Of a DNA stretch of 64,000 nt, positions 1 to 6,317 are shown one piece after another. The notes under the pieces were generated by a model. It made no database searches and was not told the origin of the DNA. It saw only the letters and a list, made by a program, of their open reading frames with translations. The translations under genes were made by a program, and so were the position numbers. Position 1 is the first letter of the stretch. Each line of letters begins with the position of its first letter. This DNA is from an uncultured Bacteroidales bacterium (lineage in GTDB: Bacteria; Bacteroidota; Bacteroidia; Bacteroidales; Muribaculaceae), in NCBI GenBank assembly GCA_902776435.1, contig CACYQB010000005.1, forward strand, positions 149,656 to 213,655. Reading direction: 5' to 3'.

Positions 1-2
1 AA

Positions 3-98
3 ATCGAGGCCGTCATGCACCCTCAGAGCGAGGACGAGGACGAACCCCAATCCACACCCGTTTTCCCACGTTACAGCCGCCGCAGCATCTGGGAGTGA
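3..98 (+). CDS. C-terminal end of a gene cut by the window edge, resident phage-like locus
   Basis: An open frame enters from the left edge and ends in TGA at 96-98; the last residues read SRRSIWE. Codon use is GC-rich like the host, not like the neighbouring prophage. It lies directly upstream of the resident capsid gene in the same direction, a place often taken by a portal, scaffold or protease gene in phages, but too little is visible to assign a function. Upstream sequence would be needed. Confidence 0.5.
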   Translation: MEAVMHPQSEDEDEPQSTPVFPRYSRRSIWE

Positions 99-101
99 GA
101 G

Positions 102-171
102 AGATAAGAGATAAGAGATAAGAGATAAAAGATAAAAGATAAGAGATAAGAGATAAAAGATAAAAGATAAG
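102..171. repeat. Tandem repeat of a 7-bp unit, ten copies
   Basis: Ten head-to-tail copies of AGATAAG or AGATAAA, in the order 3, 2, 2, 2 and 1. They fill the gap between the upstream partial gene and the resident capsid gene. A second, shorter 7-bp tandem array (GATTAGT) lies just after the peptidase gene at 29110-29137, so the capsid/peptidase block is bracketed by such arrays. Copy number may vary by slippage. Confidence 0.85.
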
Positions 172-209
172 AGTTAATCGTTTTTATTCATTTTTTAATT
201 TATATTACC

Positions 210-565
210 ATGAACAACAGTCATTTTTTCAAGGCTGTGCGCTGGATGCGCCGCCACAAGAAGTTAGTACTCTTTGTTATCATCATGATCCTCATTGCCA
301 TCTTGGCATCGTGCATCTCGGGAGCTGGATCAAGCGCCACGCTGGCCGTGGGAATGCTCATTGCCGGCGTCGAAGACGGCAAGCATGTCGTTGACGGACC
401 GCTGACCACCGACCTGAGCCGTGAAGGATCTCCTGACCTCCTGCTCAACGAGATTGACCAGCAGATCGTGAAAATCCGCCCCATGTCCACGCCCATCGAT
501 CAGATTTCACGCTATGCGGGCAGCAAGCACAGCGGCAGCATGGTCGTTGACTACTACAGCGTTGA
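210..565 (+). pseudogene. Resident phage-type major capsid protein, N-terminal part, interrupted by prophage
   Basis: Encodes about 118 residues of a capsid-like protein. The stretch from about residue 60, with motifs such as DGPLTTDLSREGSPDLL, NEIDQQIVKIRPMSTPIDQISRYAG and MVVDYYSV, resembles the N-terminal arm of phage major capsid proteins. The frame continues 22 bases into prophage DNA and stops at 587. The other half is at 27637-28693; joining both at the shared CGTTGA gives one in-frame gene of 468 codons plus stop. Oddly, the N-terminus is basic then strongly hydrophobic (VLFVIIMILIAILASC, about residues 20-35), like a membrane or lipoprotein signal. It is intact except for the insertion, so it is a split gene rather than a decayed one. 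Confidence 0.8.
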
Positions 566-566
566 A
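545..566. other. attL, left prophage junction inside the capsid gene
   Basis: The capsid reading frame is lost here. CGTTGA at 560-565 recurs at the right junction (27637-27642); a nearby second copy, CGTTGAC at 545-551, matches the right side over seven bases. Either crossover restores the frame; the first keeps five more codons. The short core fits a large serine recombinase, which needs only a small identical core. Confidence 0.7.
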
Positions 567-613
567 ACGATTATGATTAAAATGTAGCCACTACTAAAAA
601 CGGCTATAATTTA

Positions 614-640
614 GGTGGGCAATGTCCCACCTTTTTTATT
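614..640 (+). terminator. Hairpin with T tract near left prophage end
   Basis: GGTGGG (614-619) pairs with CCCACC (626-631) over a six-base loop and is followed by a T run. It is one of six hairpins in the prophage sharing a GGGTGG/CCACCC stem. Confidence 0.75.
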
Positions 641-647
641 ACCTTTG
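640..647 (+). promoter_or_regulatory. Bacteroidetes -7 box TACCTTTG
   Basis: TACCTTTG matches the TAnnTTTG consensus and lies 36 bases before the start of the gene at 683, directly after the terminator hairpin. No clear TTTG -33 box is seen. Confidence 0.6.
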
Positions 648-682
648 CCCGTGAAAGTTAAACCACTAAAATATTTGTAATC

Positions 683-1063
683 ATGGCAACAAAAAAGAAA
701 TTTTATTTGGTGTACCGCGCAGACAACATGGAAACGTTTCTTGATGATAACGCCTTTATATGTGACACCTATGAGGCCGCAAGAGAAATGTTTGATACCT
801 TGGTGAAAAGTTACATAATTTGGTTCAATGACAACAATAATGACAGCGTTGAATTTGAAGTATATGATGACAACTTTGACCGTGCAATATTCAACTCAGT
901 TGAGGCTAAAACAGATAACGTGATTGTTGGAAAAGACGTTGACGCGGTTAGGATTTTGCGTGTTGAAAATACAGAAGATGGAAAATATTTCATGGTTTGG
1001 ATGGATGAACAACCACGTGAAGTAATCACAACAAAAACAAGGGGTAAAAGTTACCTATTCTAA
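683..1063 (+). CDS. Unknown acidic phage protein, 126 aa
   Basis: First gene inside the left end of the prophage, with its own -7 promoter box and a terminator hairpin after it, so probably a single-gene transcript. The product is soluble-looking and acidic with many Asp, Asn and Glu residues, no signal peptide and no membrane segment. I recognise no domain. Its isolated, self-contained unit next to attL is typical of accessory (moron-like) or anti-host genes, but this is only context. Confidence 0.75.
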   Translation: MATKKKFYLVYRADNMETFLDDNAFICDTYEAAREMFDTLVKSYIIWFNDNNNDSVEFEVYDDNFDRAIFNSVEAKTDNVIVGKDVDAVRILRVENTEDGKYFMVWMDEQPREVITTKTRGKSYLF

Positions 1064-1070
1064 AACAAAA

Positions 1071-1096
1071 CCCACCGTGTTTCACAACAGGGTGGG
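1071..1096 (+). terminator. Hairpin after the 126-aa gene
   Basis: CCCACC (1071-1076) and GGTGGG (1091-1096) form a stem eight bases after the stop codon of the gene ending at 1063; an A run follows. Same stem family as the hairpin at 614. Confidence 0.6.
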
Positions 1097-1182
1097 AAAA
1101 ATAACCATTTCTAAAAATGACAAATAATATATTATGACGTGAACTTTTAATTAACCATTCATATATAAATAGTCGGTACTTT

Positions 1183-1503
1183 TTAGTTTTTCAAGTCATC
1201 ATCAACTTTTTTTATATTTCCGTGCAAAATATTGTGGCAGTCATGGCACACTGACATCAAATTGTCAGGGTCAAGTAATCTGGCCATCATTTCTTGCTTG
1301 CTCAATCCGTAGTCAAACGGTGATAATATATGATGTATGTGTTCAGCTGGTCTTAATCTTCCTTGCTGGGCACATTCCTCACATATTGGGTGGTGCATTC
1401 TGTACCACTTTGCCAATTCACGCCACTGTTTTGTTTGATACAGTGATTGCCTTTGTTTGCGTCTGGCACTTGGTTTGGGTTTGTTCTTTTTGATGGTAGG
1501 CAT
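1183..1503 (-). CDS. HNH endonuclease
   Basis: A 106-residue basic protein with the HNH fold: a CEEC knuckle, then EHIHHI, then DPDNLMSVCHDCHN with the second zinc CxxC and the terminal HNH histidine region. Phages often carry such a nuclease to cut DNA during cos packaging or as a homing enzyme. Here it is far from the terminase genes and on the opposite strand, paired with a putative PD-(D/E)XK protein, so a defence role is also possible. I chose ATG at 1503 (MPTIKKNK); a longer frame would need GTG at 1518 and would overlap the upstream gene by four bases. Confidence 0.85.
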   Translation of the reverse strand: MPTIKKNKPKPSARRKQRQSLYQTKQWRELAKWYRMHHPICEECAQQGRLRPAEHIHHILSPFDYGLSKQEMMARLLDPDNLMSVCHDCHNILHGNIKKVDDDLKN

Positions 1504-1514
1504 AACAATAAATA

Positions 1515-2015
1515 TCACTTGGGTATTATTCCACTGGTACAGGCTTGGGTATATGGCAGGTGGAAATACGGTGTTTTCACCTTTTTCTGATGTTCAGCTG
1601 GGTTGAACTCATAGTCATTGACATAAAGATTATTGCACCAAACTTGATTCCAATCTATATTATCAAGGTCATAGATGAAGTATTCCGTATCATGTGACAG
1701 TATCACGTACAACAGTTTTTCATCTGGCTTGGTGTCTTCACGCATATCACAGTACTTTGAAACCTTTAACAGGTGATTGTCATATTTGTCCATATCTTGA
1801 TTGCTGGTCTTGATTTCCACATTGAATTTACGTGTGTGACCGCTGGCAGTAAACTCAAACCTCATATCACTTGGTGCAAGCAATGCAGTCTGGGTGAATG
1901 TGACATCATACCCATTGAGTATTTGGGTAAATACCTTTTTAGTGTTGTTAAAGTCAATATCTTCTTGCTGGTTGATTCGTTCTTGTTTGATTTCATGTGC
2001 TTGTTGTTTTGTCAT
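1515..2015 (-). CDS. Putative PD-(D/E)XK-like nuclease, 166 aa
   Basis: The central part reads PSDMRFEFTAS...KFNVEIKTSNQD: an Asp, about 17 residues, then a hydrophobic strand ending in ExK. This is the arrangement of the PD-(D/E)XK nuclease core, and nothing else in the protein contradicts it, but the assignment rests on a motif only. The N-terminus is rich in Lys and Gln. It is followed at once by the HNH gene on the same strand and preceded by a small membrane protein gene, forming a three-gene leftward unit opposed to the phage structural genes. Confidence 0.6.
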   Translation of the reverse strand: MTKQQAHEIKQERINQQEDIDFNNTKKVFTQILNGYDVTFTQTALLAPSDMRFEFTASGHTRKFNVEIKTSNQDMDKYDNHLLKVSKYCDMREDTKPDEKLLYVILSHDTEYFIYDLDNIDWNQVWCNNLYVNDYEFNPAEHQKKVKTPYFHLPYTQACTSGIIPK

Positions 2016-2036
2016 AATGTTGTGTGTCTTTGTGTA

Positions 2037-2231
2037 TTATTCCGTGTCCAAGTAACTTGTTTGATGCTCGATGTTGCACAGTGTCCCATATTGGGTGATT
2101 TGTTCATATCGGTATTGGGATTGCGCCAATTTTTCAAGTCCATCTGTGATTTGGTGTGTCTGGTAGCACAGCCATCCAAGTACAACAATGATAATAATGT
2201 GTAGTGAGTTTTTGATTGTTTTCTGTTTCAT
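2037..2231 (-). CDS. Small single-pass membrane protein, 64 aa
   Basis: Starts with a basic segment (MKQKTIKN), then a hydrophobic helix (SLHIIIIVVLGWLCY), then a polar, Gln-rich tail. The longer frame to 2321 is unlikely because the AT-rich leader motif at 2241-2258 would fall inside it, exactly where other phage genes carry it upstream of their starts. First gene of the leftward unit with the two nuclease-like genes; could be a spanin-like, toxin or sensor component, none of which I can show. Confidence 0.6.
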   Translation of the reverse strand: MKQKTIKNSLHIIIIVVLGWLCYQTHQITDGLEKLAQSQYRYEQITQYGTLCNIEHQTSYLDTE

Positions 2232-2240
2232 AGTTTTATT

Positions 2241-2258
2241 CCTTTTATATATAAATAG
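2241..2258 (-). promoter_or_regulatory. AT-rich start-proximal motif (minus strand)
   Basis: Read on the minus strand this is CTATTTATATATAAAAGG, nine bases before the ATG at 2231. Closely related sequences precede five plus-strand phage genes. Confidence 0.55.
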
Positions 2259-2421
2259 TGGACAGGTTGAAAAAATGACGGTGCTGGATGAAAAAAAGTG
2301 CCAAACCCCTACCGAAAACAATAAATTTTTGAGATAGATTAAGATAAAGCATTTTTCTGGTGCAAAACCGAATCATGTAGCAAAAAAAGTAGTACCTTTG
2401 ACAAAAATGATGGTAAAAGCG

Positions 2422-2453
2422 TTTGGTTTTATGACAATATGGTAGTATATTTG
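2422..2453 (+). promoter_or_regulatory. Promoter of the structured leader RNA
   Basis: TTTG at 2422-2425 and TATATTTG at 2446-2453 are 20 bases apart, matching the Bacteroidetes -33/-7 layout. Transcription should begin near 2460. A further TACCTTTG box lies upstream at 2393-2400 and may be a second promoter. Confidence 0.7.
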
Positions 2454-2460
2454 CAACAAA

Positions 2461-2664
2461 CGAAAAACAGCATCAAGGTTAAAGTCACAGGATGGATTAG
2501 GTGACAGAAACCATGAAAGACCGAGAATCCATAGGTCTTACCATCTACAGAGGGCACTGTACAATTAGAGTGTCAGGGTGGATTATATCTAAAAAAAAAT
2601 TATAAACAAACACCGTGTGACAGTGTACGGTGGCCCCATAAAGGTTTAATGGCTGTCTGTAATT
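2461..2664 (+). ncRNA. Structured four-hairpin leader RNA with complementary loops
   Basis: Between the promoter at 2422-2453 and the gene at 2665 lie about 200 noncoding bases with four hairpins: 2477-2512 (GGTT, internal AAA/AGA loop, GTCAC paired to GTGAC and AACC), 2517-2539 (AAGACC/GGTCTT), 2553-2574 (GGCACT/AGTGTC) and 2611-2632 (CACCGT/ACGGTG). The loop of hairpin 1 has ATGGATT (2492-2498), perfectly complementary to AATCCAT in the loop of hairpin 2 (2526-2532), so a kissing-loop is possible. A second copy, GTGGATT at 2578-2584, could compete for the same loop. It may be a regulatory leader of the 160-aa gene or a separate RNA. I recognise no known riboswitch family. Confidence 0.6.
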
Positions 2665-3147
2665 ATGATAAAGATATTATCAAAAGACGGTGAGGAAATC
2701 ACCAATGTAGTGAACGAAGTGGTGGACACCACAACGAATGATGAAAAATTAAATGACGTGTATGCTAGGTACAACGCACAGTTGGAAATCAGTGAAGCGT
2801 TTGAACTCTTTGACGGTAGCGCGATTCATCTGGAAATTCCGTCAAACCAAATGCAAGCAAAGGACATTGAAATCGGTGAAGACGGATTCTTGGAAGGGCA
2901 TTTTTATTGTTACTTCAATGTCGCTGGCAAGTACTACAAAGTGACACATACGTTATCCAACTGGAAATACATCACACTCTATGAGTGGGACAGTGCAGAT
3001 GACGTTGACAACAAAAAACGGTGTAACACATACTGCCATGACCGTGACCGAAAAGGCAACATGCGGGAAGCGTACCGATACAAGTACATCAGCGACACCG
3101 AAAAGGACTATGAGTTGTTATACTCAGTGTACCAAAACGTGTATTGA
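2665..3147 (+). CDS. Unknown phage protein, 160 aa
   Basis: Acidic N-terminus, mixed aromatic C-terminal half with a Cys/His segment (KKRCNTYCHDRDR), no signal or membrane segment. I do not recognise a family. It is preceded by the long structured leader and followed by its own terminator at 3156-3189, so it seems to be a separately regulated early gene. Confidence 0.75.
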   Translation: MIKILSKDGEEITNVVNEVVDTTTNDEKLNDVYARYNAQLEISEAFELFDGSAIHLEIPSNQMQAKDIEIGEDGFLEGHFYCYFNVAGKYYKVTHTLSNWKYITLYEWDSADDVDNKKRCNTYCHDRDRKGNMREAYRYKYISDTEKDYELLYSVYQNVY

Positions 3148-3155
3148 TTGACAAG

Positions 3156-3189
3156 GGGCAGCATTCCGATTTGGGTGCTGTCCTTTTTT
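3156..3189 (+). terminator. Rho-independent terminator
   Basis: GGGCAGCA (3156-3163) pairs with TGCTGTCC (3176-3183), followed by six Ts. It ends the transcript of the 160-aa gene. The -33 TTTG of the next promoter lies in its loop. Confidence 0.8.
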
Positions 3190-3201
3190 GTATTACCTTT
3201 G
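3170..3201 (+). promoter_or_regulatory. Promoter of the small RNA candidate
   Basis: TTTG at 3170-3173 and TACCTTTG at 3194-3201 with a 20-base spacer, the same layout as the promoter at 2422-2453. Expected transcription start near 3206-3208. Confidence 0.7.
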
Positions 3202-3205
3202 CGGC

Positions 3206-3296
3206 AATCTAATTTTATAAGTTAATCATAACTTGTGAAATTTAGATTGTTAGTATTAGCCATCCTTGCTTGTGATAAGTAGGGATGGTTTTTTTG
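3206..3296 (+). ncRNA. Small RNA candidate, about 90 nt, antisense to recombinase-operon leaders
   Basis: A promoter, a long hairpin (arms 3205-3223 and 3230-3249) and a terminator hairpin (CCATCC 3260-3265, GGATGG 3283-3288, then seven Ts) leave room for a transcript of about 90 bases and no convincing protein. Bases 3238-3256 are identical to plus-strand bases at 27256-27274 and 27544-27562, so the RNA would be perfectly complementary to the mRNA leaders of two leftward genes, ending seven bases before each ATG. Its 5' arm resembles the target leader, so the antisense part may be held in the hairpin with a free GTTAGTAT end. Expression is inferred, not shown. Confidence 0.6.
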
Positions 3297-3459
3297 AAAA
3301 AATTTCAGCTGGCGTTGAAAAAATCAGATTTGCCCACTATTTATTTAATGTAAAGGTTGAAGTGATTGCAACACTTGGGGTGGTTTCCACTATCTGTCCA
3401 CCCCACACAACCTTGATAAAAAGATGGTGGGTGAATAAACAAATAAATCAGATAGTACG
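3297..3459. other. Intergenic stretch with a GGGGTGG hairpin
   Basis: No gene is supported here. It holds GGGGTGG (3377-3383) and CCACCCC (3398-3404), one of the repeated hairpins of this prophage, and an AT-rich motif at 3337-3356 resembling the start-proximal motif of other phage genes but too far from a start. Confidence 0.5.
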
Positions 3460-4878
3460 ATGTTTAATTTTACTTTTATGAACAACGCTTTAGTTGATTG
3501 TAATCTGAGTGATAAAGAATTCAGATTGCTTTACCTCATTGTGAACAATATGAGCATGAACAACACCAACGAGATTGAAATGTACAATGGATTTTTGATG
3601 GATAAACTGAATATCTGTGAAAGACAGGTGAGACGTTTGACATCAAGTCTGGTGGAAAAAGGATATATCACCAAGGTCAACACTGGTACAAAGAACAACC
3701 GCAATGCCAACGTGTACAGATTGTGTGACACAGTTGAGGACATCAGCGGTGACATAATGTGTGACATCAGCGGTGACAAAAATGTCCCCCCATATAATAC
3801 TAGAAAAATAAATAAAAATATCTCTGTATATACTGGTACTAGTACTAGGGGGGACAAAAATGTCCAAGGTGAAGATACAATGAATATCTCAGTACAGGTT
3901 GAAGATAATACCAATGCATCTGGTAACGAATACAAAGATGGTACATGCGGAGATGATGTTGATACTTCAATTGAAGTTAAGGATGCTGGTACCACCCCTC
4001 AGGTGAAGTTGTCCAAGGATGAAATACGCAAACGCAATGACTATATCTCAGCTGTGTACAAGAAACTAGACACCAAGTTTGATTTCCTGTACAGTCTCAG
4101 GACTTATTCATTATACGTTGATGAGGTTAACACCATTGCAAAGATTATCACCGAGGCACAGGGACACAGTGATTGGTTCACTTCAAAGCAGTGGGATAAG
4201 CTGACATGGTACTGTGAACGGTTCGTGAAGATTACCGAGGTAAAAGACAACTACTTCAACGGTTGTACAAAGAAGAATGCGGATGCTGATACTATCTCAG
4301 TGTATGGTGACACAGCTGGTAAGTGCAATGATGGTTCAGATGAAAGTACAAATGATAATGGGGGGGTCGCGCCGCAAAAGTGCAAGCCGTTCAAGCGTGA
4401 AGATGCAGTTGCTTGGGCAGAAAAGACCGTGACCAAGTTTAATGACTTCACCAGCTGGGATGACAGCATAATGGCAAAGTTCACCACCAAGTATGGCAAG
4501 GGATGGGATGAGGGCAAAGACCCCAATGCTTGCAGACTCTACAACATTGCAGCATCCGTTGCAAGTGACTATTACTGGACATTGGAAAATTCAACGGATA
4601 ACACCCCAACCCCAACCGAGGAAAATGCAGACCTTGCGCCGTGGGAAACACCGTTCAACTATACATATACATCAGAAACCCCACAGGTGGCACATGAGAG
4701 CATATCGGAGTTTGAACCCACCAACTACACCACCGATAACGATGAAGCCATCAGCACGAATTTAACGGTGTCTGGTGAAGTTGAACCCGATGCAGAGGAC
4801 TATGCGTTTGATGACTATATCAGTATGATGACCACCAACCGTTCAACCCCCAACTACGGCTATGCATATGGTACATAA
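3460..4878 (+). CDS. Replication-initiator-like winged-helix protein, 472 aa
   Basis: The N-terminal 85 residues look like a winged helix-turn-helix domain (CNLSDKEFRLLYLIVNNM, then a recognition-helix region ICERQVRRLTSSLVEKGYI and a basic wing), as in phage replication initiators of the O or DnaD-like kind. The middle is low-complexity and acidic; a second ordered region lies at about 185-270. The C-terminal 170 residues are acidic and repetitive. It is the only replication-type gene in the prophage, which otherwise lacks helicase and polymerase genes and would need those of the host. A role as transcription regulator is the alternative. Confidence 0.65.
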   Translation: MFNFTFMNNALVDCNLSDKEFRLLYLIVNNMSMNNTNEIEMYNGFLMDKLNICERQVRRLTSSLVEKGYITKVNTGTKNNRNANVYRLCDTVEDISGDIMCDISGDKNVPPYNTRKINKNISVYTGTSTRGDKNVQGEDTMNISVQVEDNTNASGNEYKDGTCGDDVDTSIEVKDAGTTPQVKLSKDEIRKRNDYISAVYKKLDTKFDFLYSLRTYSLYVDEVNTIAKIITEAQGHSDWFTSKQWDKLTWYCERFVKITEVKDNYFNGCTKKNADADTISVYGDTAGKCNDGSDESTNDNGGVAPQKCKPFKREDAVAWAEKTVTKFNDFTSWDDSIMAKFTTKYGKGWDEGKDPNACRLYNIAASVASDYYWTLENSTDNTPTPTEENADLAPWETPFNYTYTSETPQVAHESISEFEPTNYTTDNDEAISTNLTVSGEVEPDAEDYAFDDYISMMTTNRSTPNYGYAYGT

Positions 4879-5027
4879 CATCACAAAATATGTTCCAAAT
4901 GTCATAAAAAGTGTCCGATACGTCACAATCTTGGCTTCATGTGCCCAAATTGTAGTACCTTTTCACAGGATGCCCCTATTTATATTTAGACGGACAGAAA
5001 ACTATAATCATTTAATACATATATATT

Positions 5028-5414
5028 ATGACAAAGACAAAAACAAACCTGAAGATGAGTGCAAGCAATGCACCGATTTACCCAAGCAAACTTGACGCAA
5101 TGTTGTACGTAGAAAAGAGAGTAGCAAATGACCTCTGCATCCAGACCTATGGTCGTGAATTGGGATGGAACAAAGAAATTGAAGCTATCTGTGACCTATG
5201 GACACCTGAAGAAATTGTTGACCGAGCAATGACGGCAACCAAGTACTACAATGTGGTGACGGGCAGAATGGAAGAAGCAGATGAACGGTACACCAAGTTT
5301 GATTGGTGGGAACTTATCGATGAAGACACACTCTACACAATAGATGATGATTCGCTATTTTGCAGTTTTGACAATTACGTAGAACTGTATAACCTCAATG
5401 AATTAGCTGGATAA
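5028..5414 (+). CDS. Unknown phage protein, 128 aa
   Basis: Acidic and aromatic-rich toward the C-terminus, no membrane segment, no motif I recognise. ATG at 5028 follows an AT-rich leader; an alternative start is 5052. A CTATTTATATTT sequence lies at 4976. A terminator hairpin follows at 5443-5473. Confidence 0.7.
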   Translation: MTKTKTNLKMSASNAPIYPSKLDAMLYVEKRVANDLCIQTYGRELGWNKEIEAICDLWTPEEIVDRAMTATKYYNVVTGRMEEADERYTKFDWWELIDEDTLYTIDDDSLFCSFDNYVELYNLNELAG

Positions 5415-5442
5415 ACGGCAATTCAGTCACCGATACGAAATA

Positions 5443-5473
5443 CCACCAGAGCGACAGGGAGCGTTTCTGGTGG
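5443..5473 (+). terminator. Hairpin after the 128-aa gene
   Basis: CCACCAGA (5443-5450) pairs with TCTGGTGG (5466-5473), followed by CATTTTG. It separates the early region from the late genes. Confidence 0.7.
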
Positions 5474-5623
5474 CATTTTGCATCTTATATAATGCCATTA
5501 TCATTTAACCGACAACGAGCGACAGGAACACCCCAAAATCAATTTGAAGAAAACACACGATTCCACAACAATACTTGATAAAAATGGTGGCAAGACTATA
5601 TTTATATATAAAAGCAAAGAAAT

Positions 5624-5938
5624 ATGGAAGTACATGAAATCTTCAAACCCATTGATGGGTACAGTGACACTTATGAAGTGTCAAACACTGGCAAGGTACG
5701 GTCAGTGAAGCGTAACAAATTACTCAAGCCACAGACAAACACAAAATGGGAATATCAACAGGTAATGTTGTGGAAAAACTGCCATGCAAAACTGCACTAC
5801 ATTCACCGACTGGTAGCAACAGCATTTGTGAATAACCCCAATAATTATCATTACGTAAAGTTTATTGACGGTGACTGCCACAACTGCAATGCTGACAATC
5901 TCTACTGGGCAAAACAAATAAATCCTAAAACAAAGTGA
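5624..5938 (+). CDS. NUMOD4/HNH-type homing-endonuclease-like protein, probably degenerate
   Basis: The N-terminus (FKPIDGYSDTYEVSNTGKVRS) is a NUMOD4 motif and the rest follows the HNH_3 pattern (HRLVATAFVNNP, IDGDCHNCNADNLYW). In the usual motif the centre reads NHIDGD; here it is KFIDGD, so the Asn-His pair is replaced by Lys-Phe. The first His and the NADNL segment remain. The nuclease may therefore be inactive. It sits just before terS, a common place for HNH genes in cos phages, with the AT-rich motif 5596-5615 upstream. Confidence 0.8.
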   Translation: MEVHEIFKPIDGYSDTYEVSNTGKVRSVKRNKLLKPQTNTKWEYQQVMLWKNCHAKLHYIHRLVATAFVNNPNNYHYVKFIDGDCHNCNADNLYWAKQINPKTK

Positions 5939-5942
5939 AGTA

Positions 5943-6317
5943 ATGGCAAAGGTAAACAAATACAGCGAATACCGAGAGGAAACACAACAGTTTATGACCT
6001 CAGTTGAAAAGTACCTCAAACAAAAGTATGGCAAGATTGAGTCACAATGGGTGGGTCAGTTGAATATGCTGGCCACAAATTATGACCTTTTCATACTTGC
6101 CAAAGAACGAGTGGCACAGGATGGTTTAATGATACCCAACCGTTTTGGCACACTTGAAAAACACCCCATGTTAAAGCAGATTACAGACACCAACCATCAA
6201 ATTATAAAGATGGTACAGGAGTTTGGACTGTCACCAAATGCAAAAGGAAAAATCAAACAGCCAAAGGACAGCAAAGATGAGGATAATGACCTGATTGCGG
6301 AATTGCTTAATGACTGA
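5943..6317 (+). CDS. terS: Terminase small subunit, P27 family
   Basis: 124 residues, helical, ending with FGLSPNAKGKI, which is the typical P27-family C-terminal signature. It recognises phage DNA and hands it to the large subunit for packaging. Five bases follow the HNH-like gene and the end overlaps the terL start by eight bases, so the three are cotranscribed. Confidence 0.85.
   Translation: MAKVNKYSEYREETQQFMTSVEKYLKQKYGKIESQWVGQLNMLATNYDLFILAKERVAQDGLMIPNRFGTLEKHPMLKQITDTNHQIIKMVQEFGLSPNAKGKIKQPKDSKDEDNDLIAELLND

Noticed and set aside
102-171. CRISPR-like array
   Set aside because: Units are seven bases with no spacers; it is a simple tandem repeat.
3266-3481. Possible 71-codon gene
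   Set aside because: It starts inside the small RNA terminator, spans a GGGGTGG hairpin and has no sensible composition.
4862-5095. Possible 77-codon gene overlapping the replication-like gene end
   Set aside because: It lies mostly in an AT-rich leader and overlaps the next gene in another frame.
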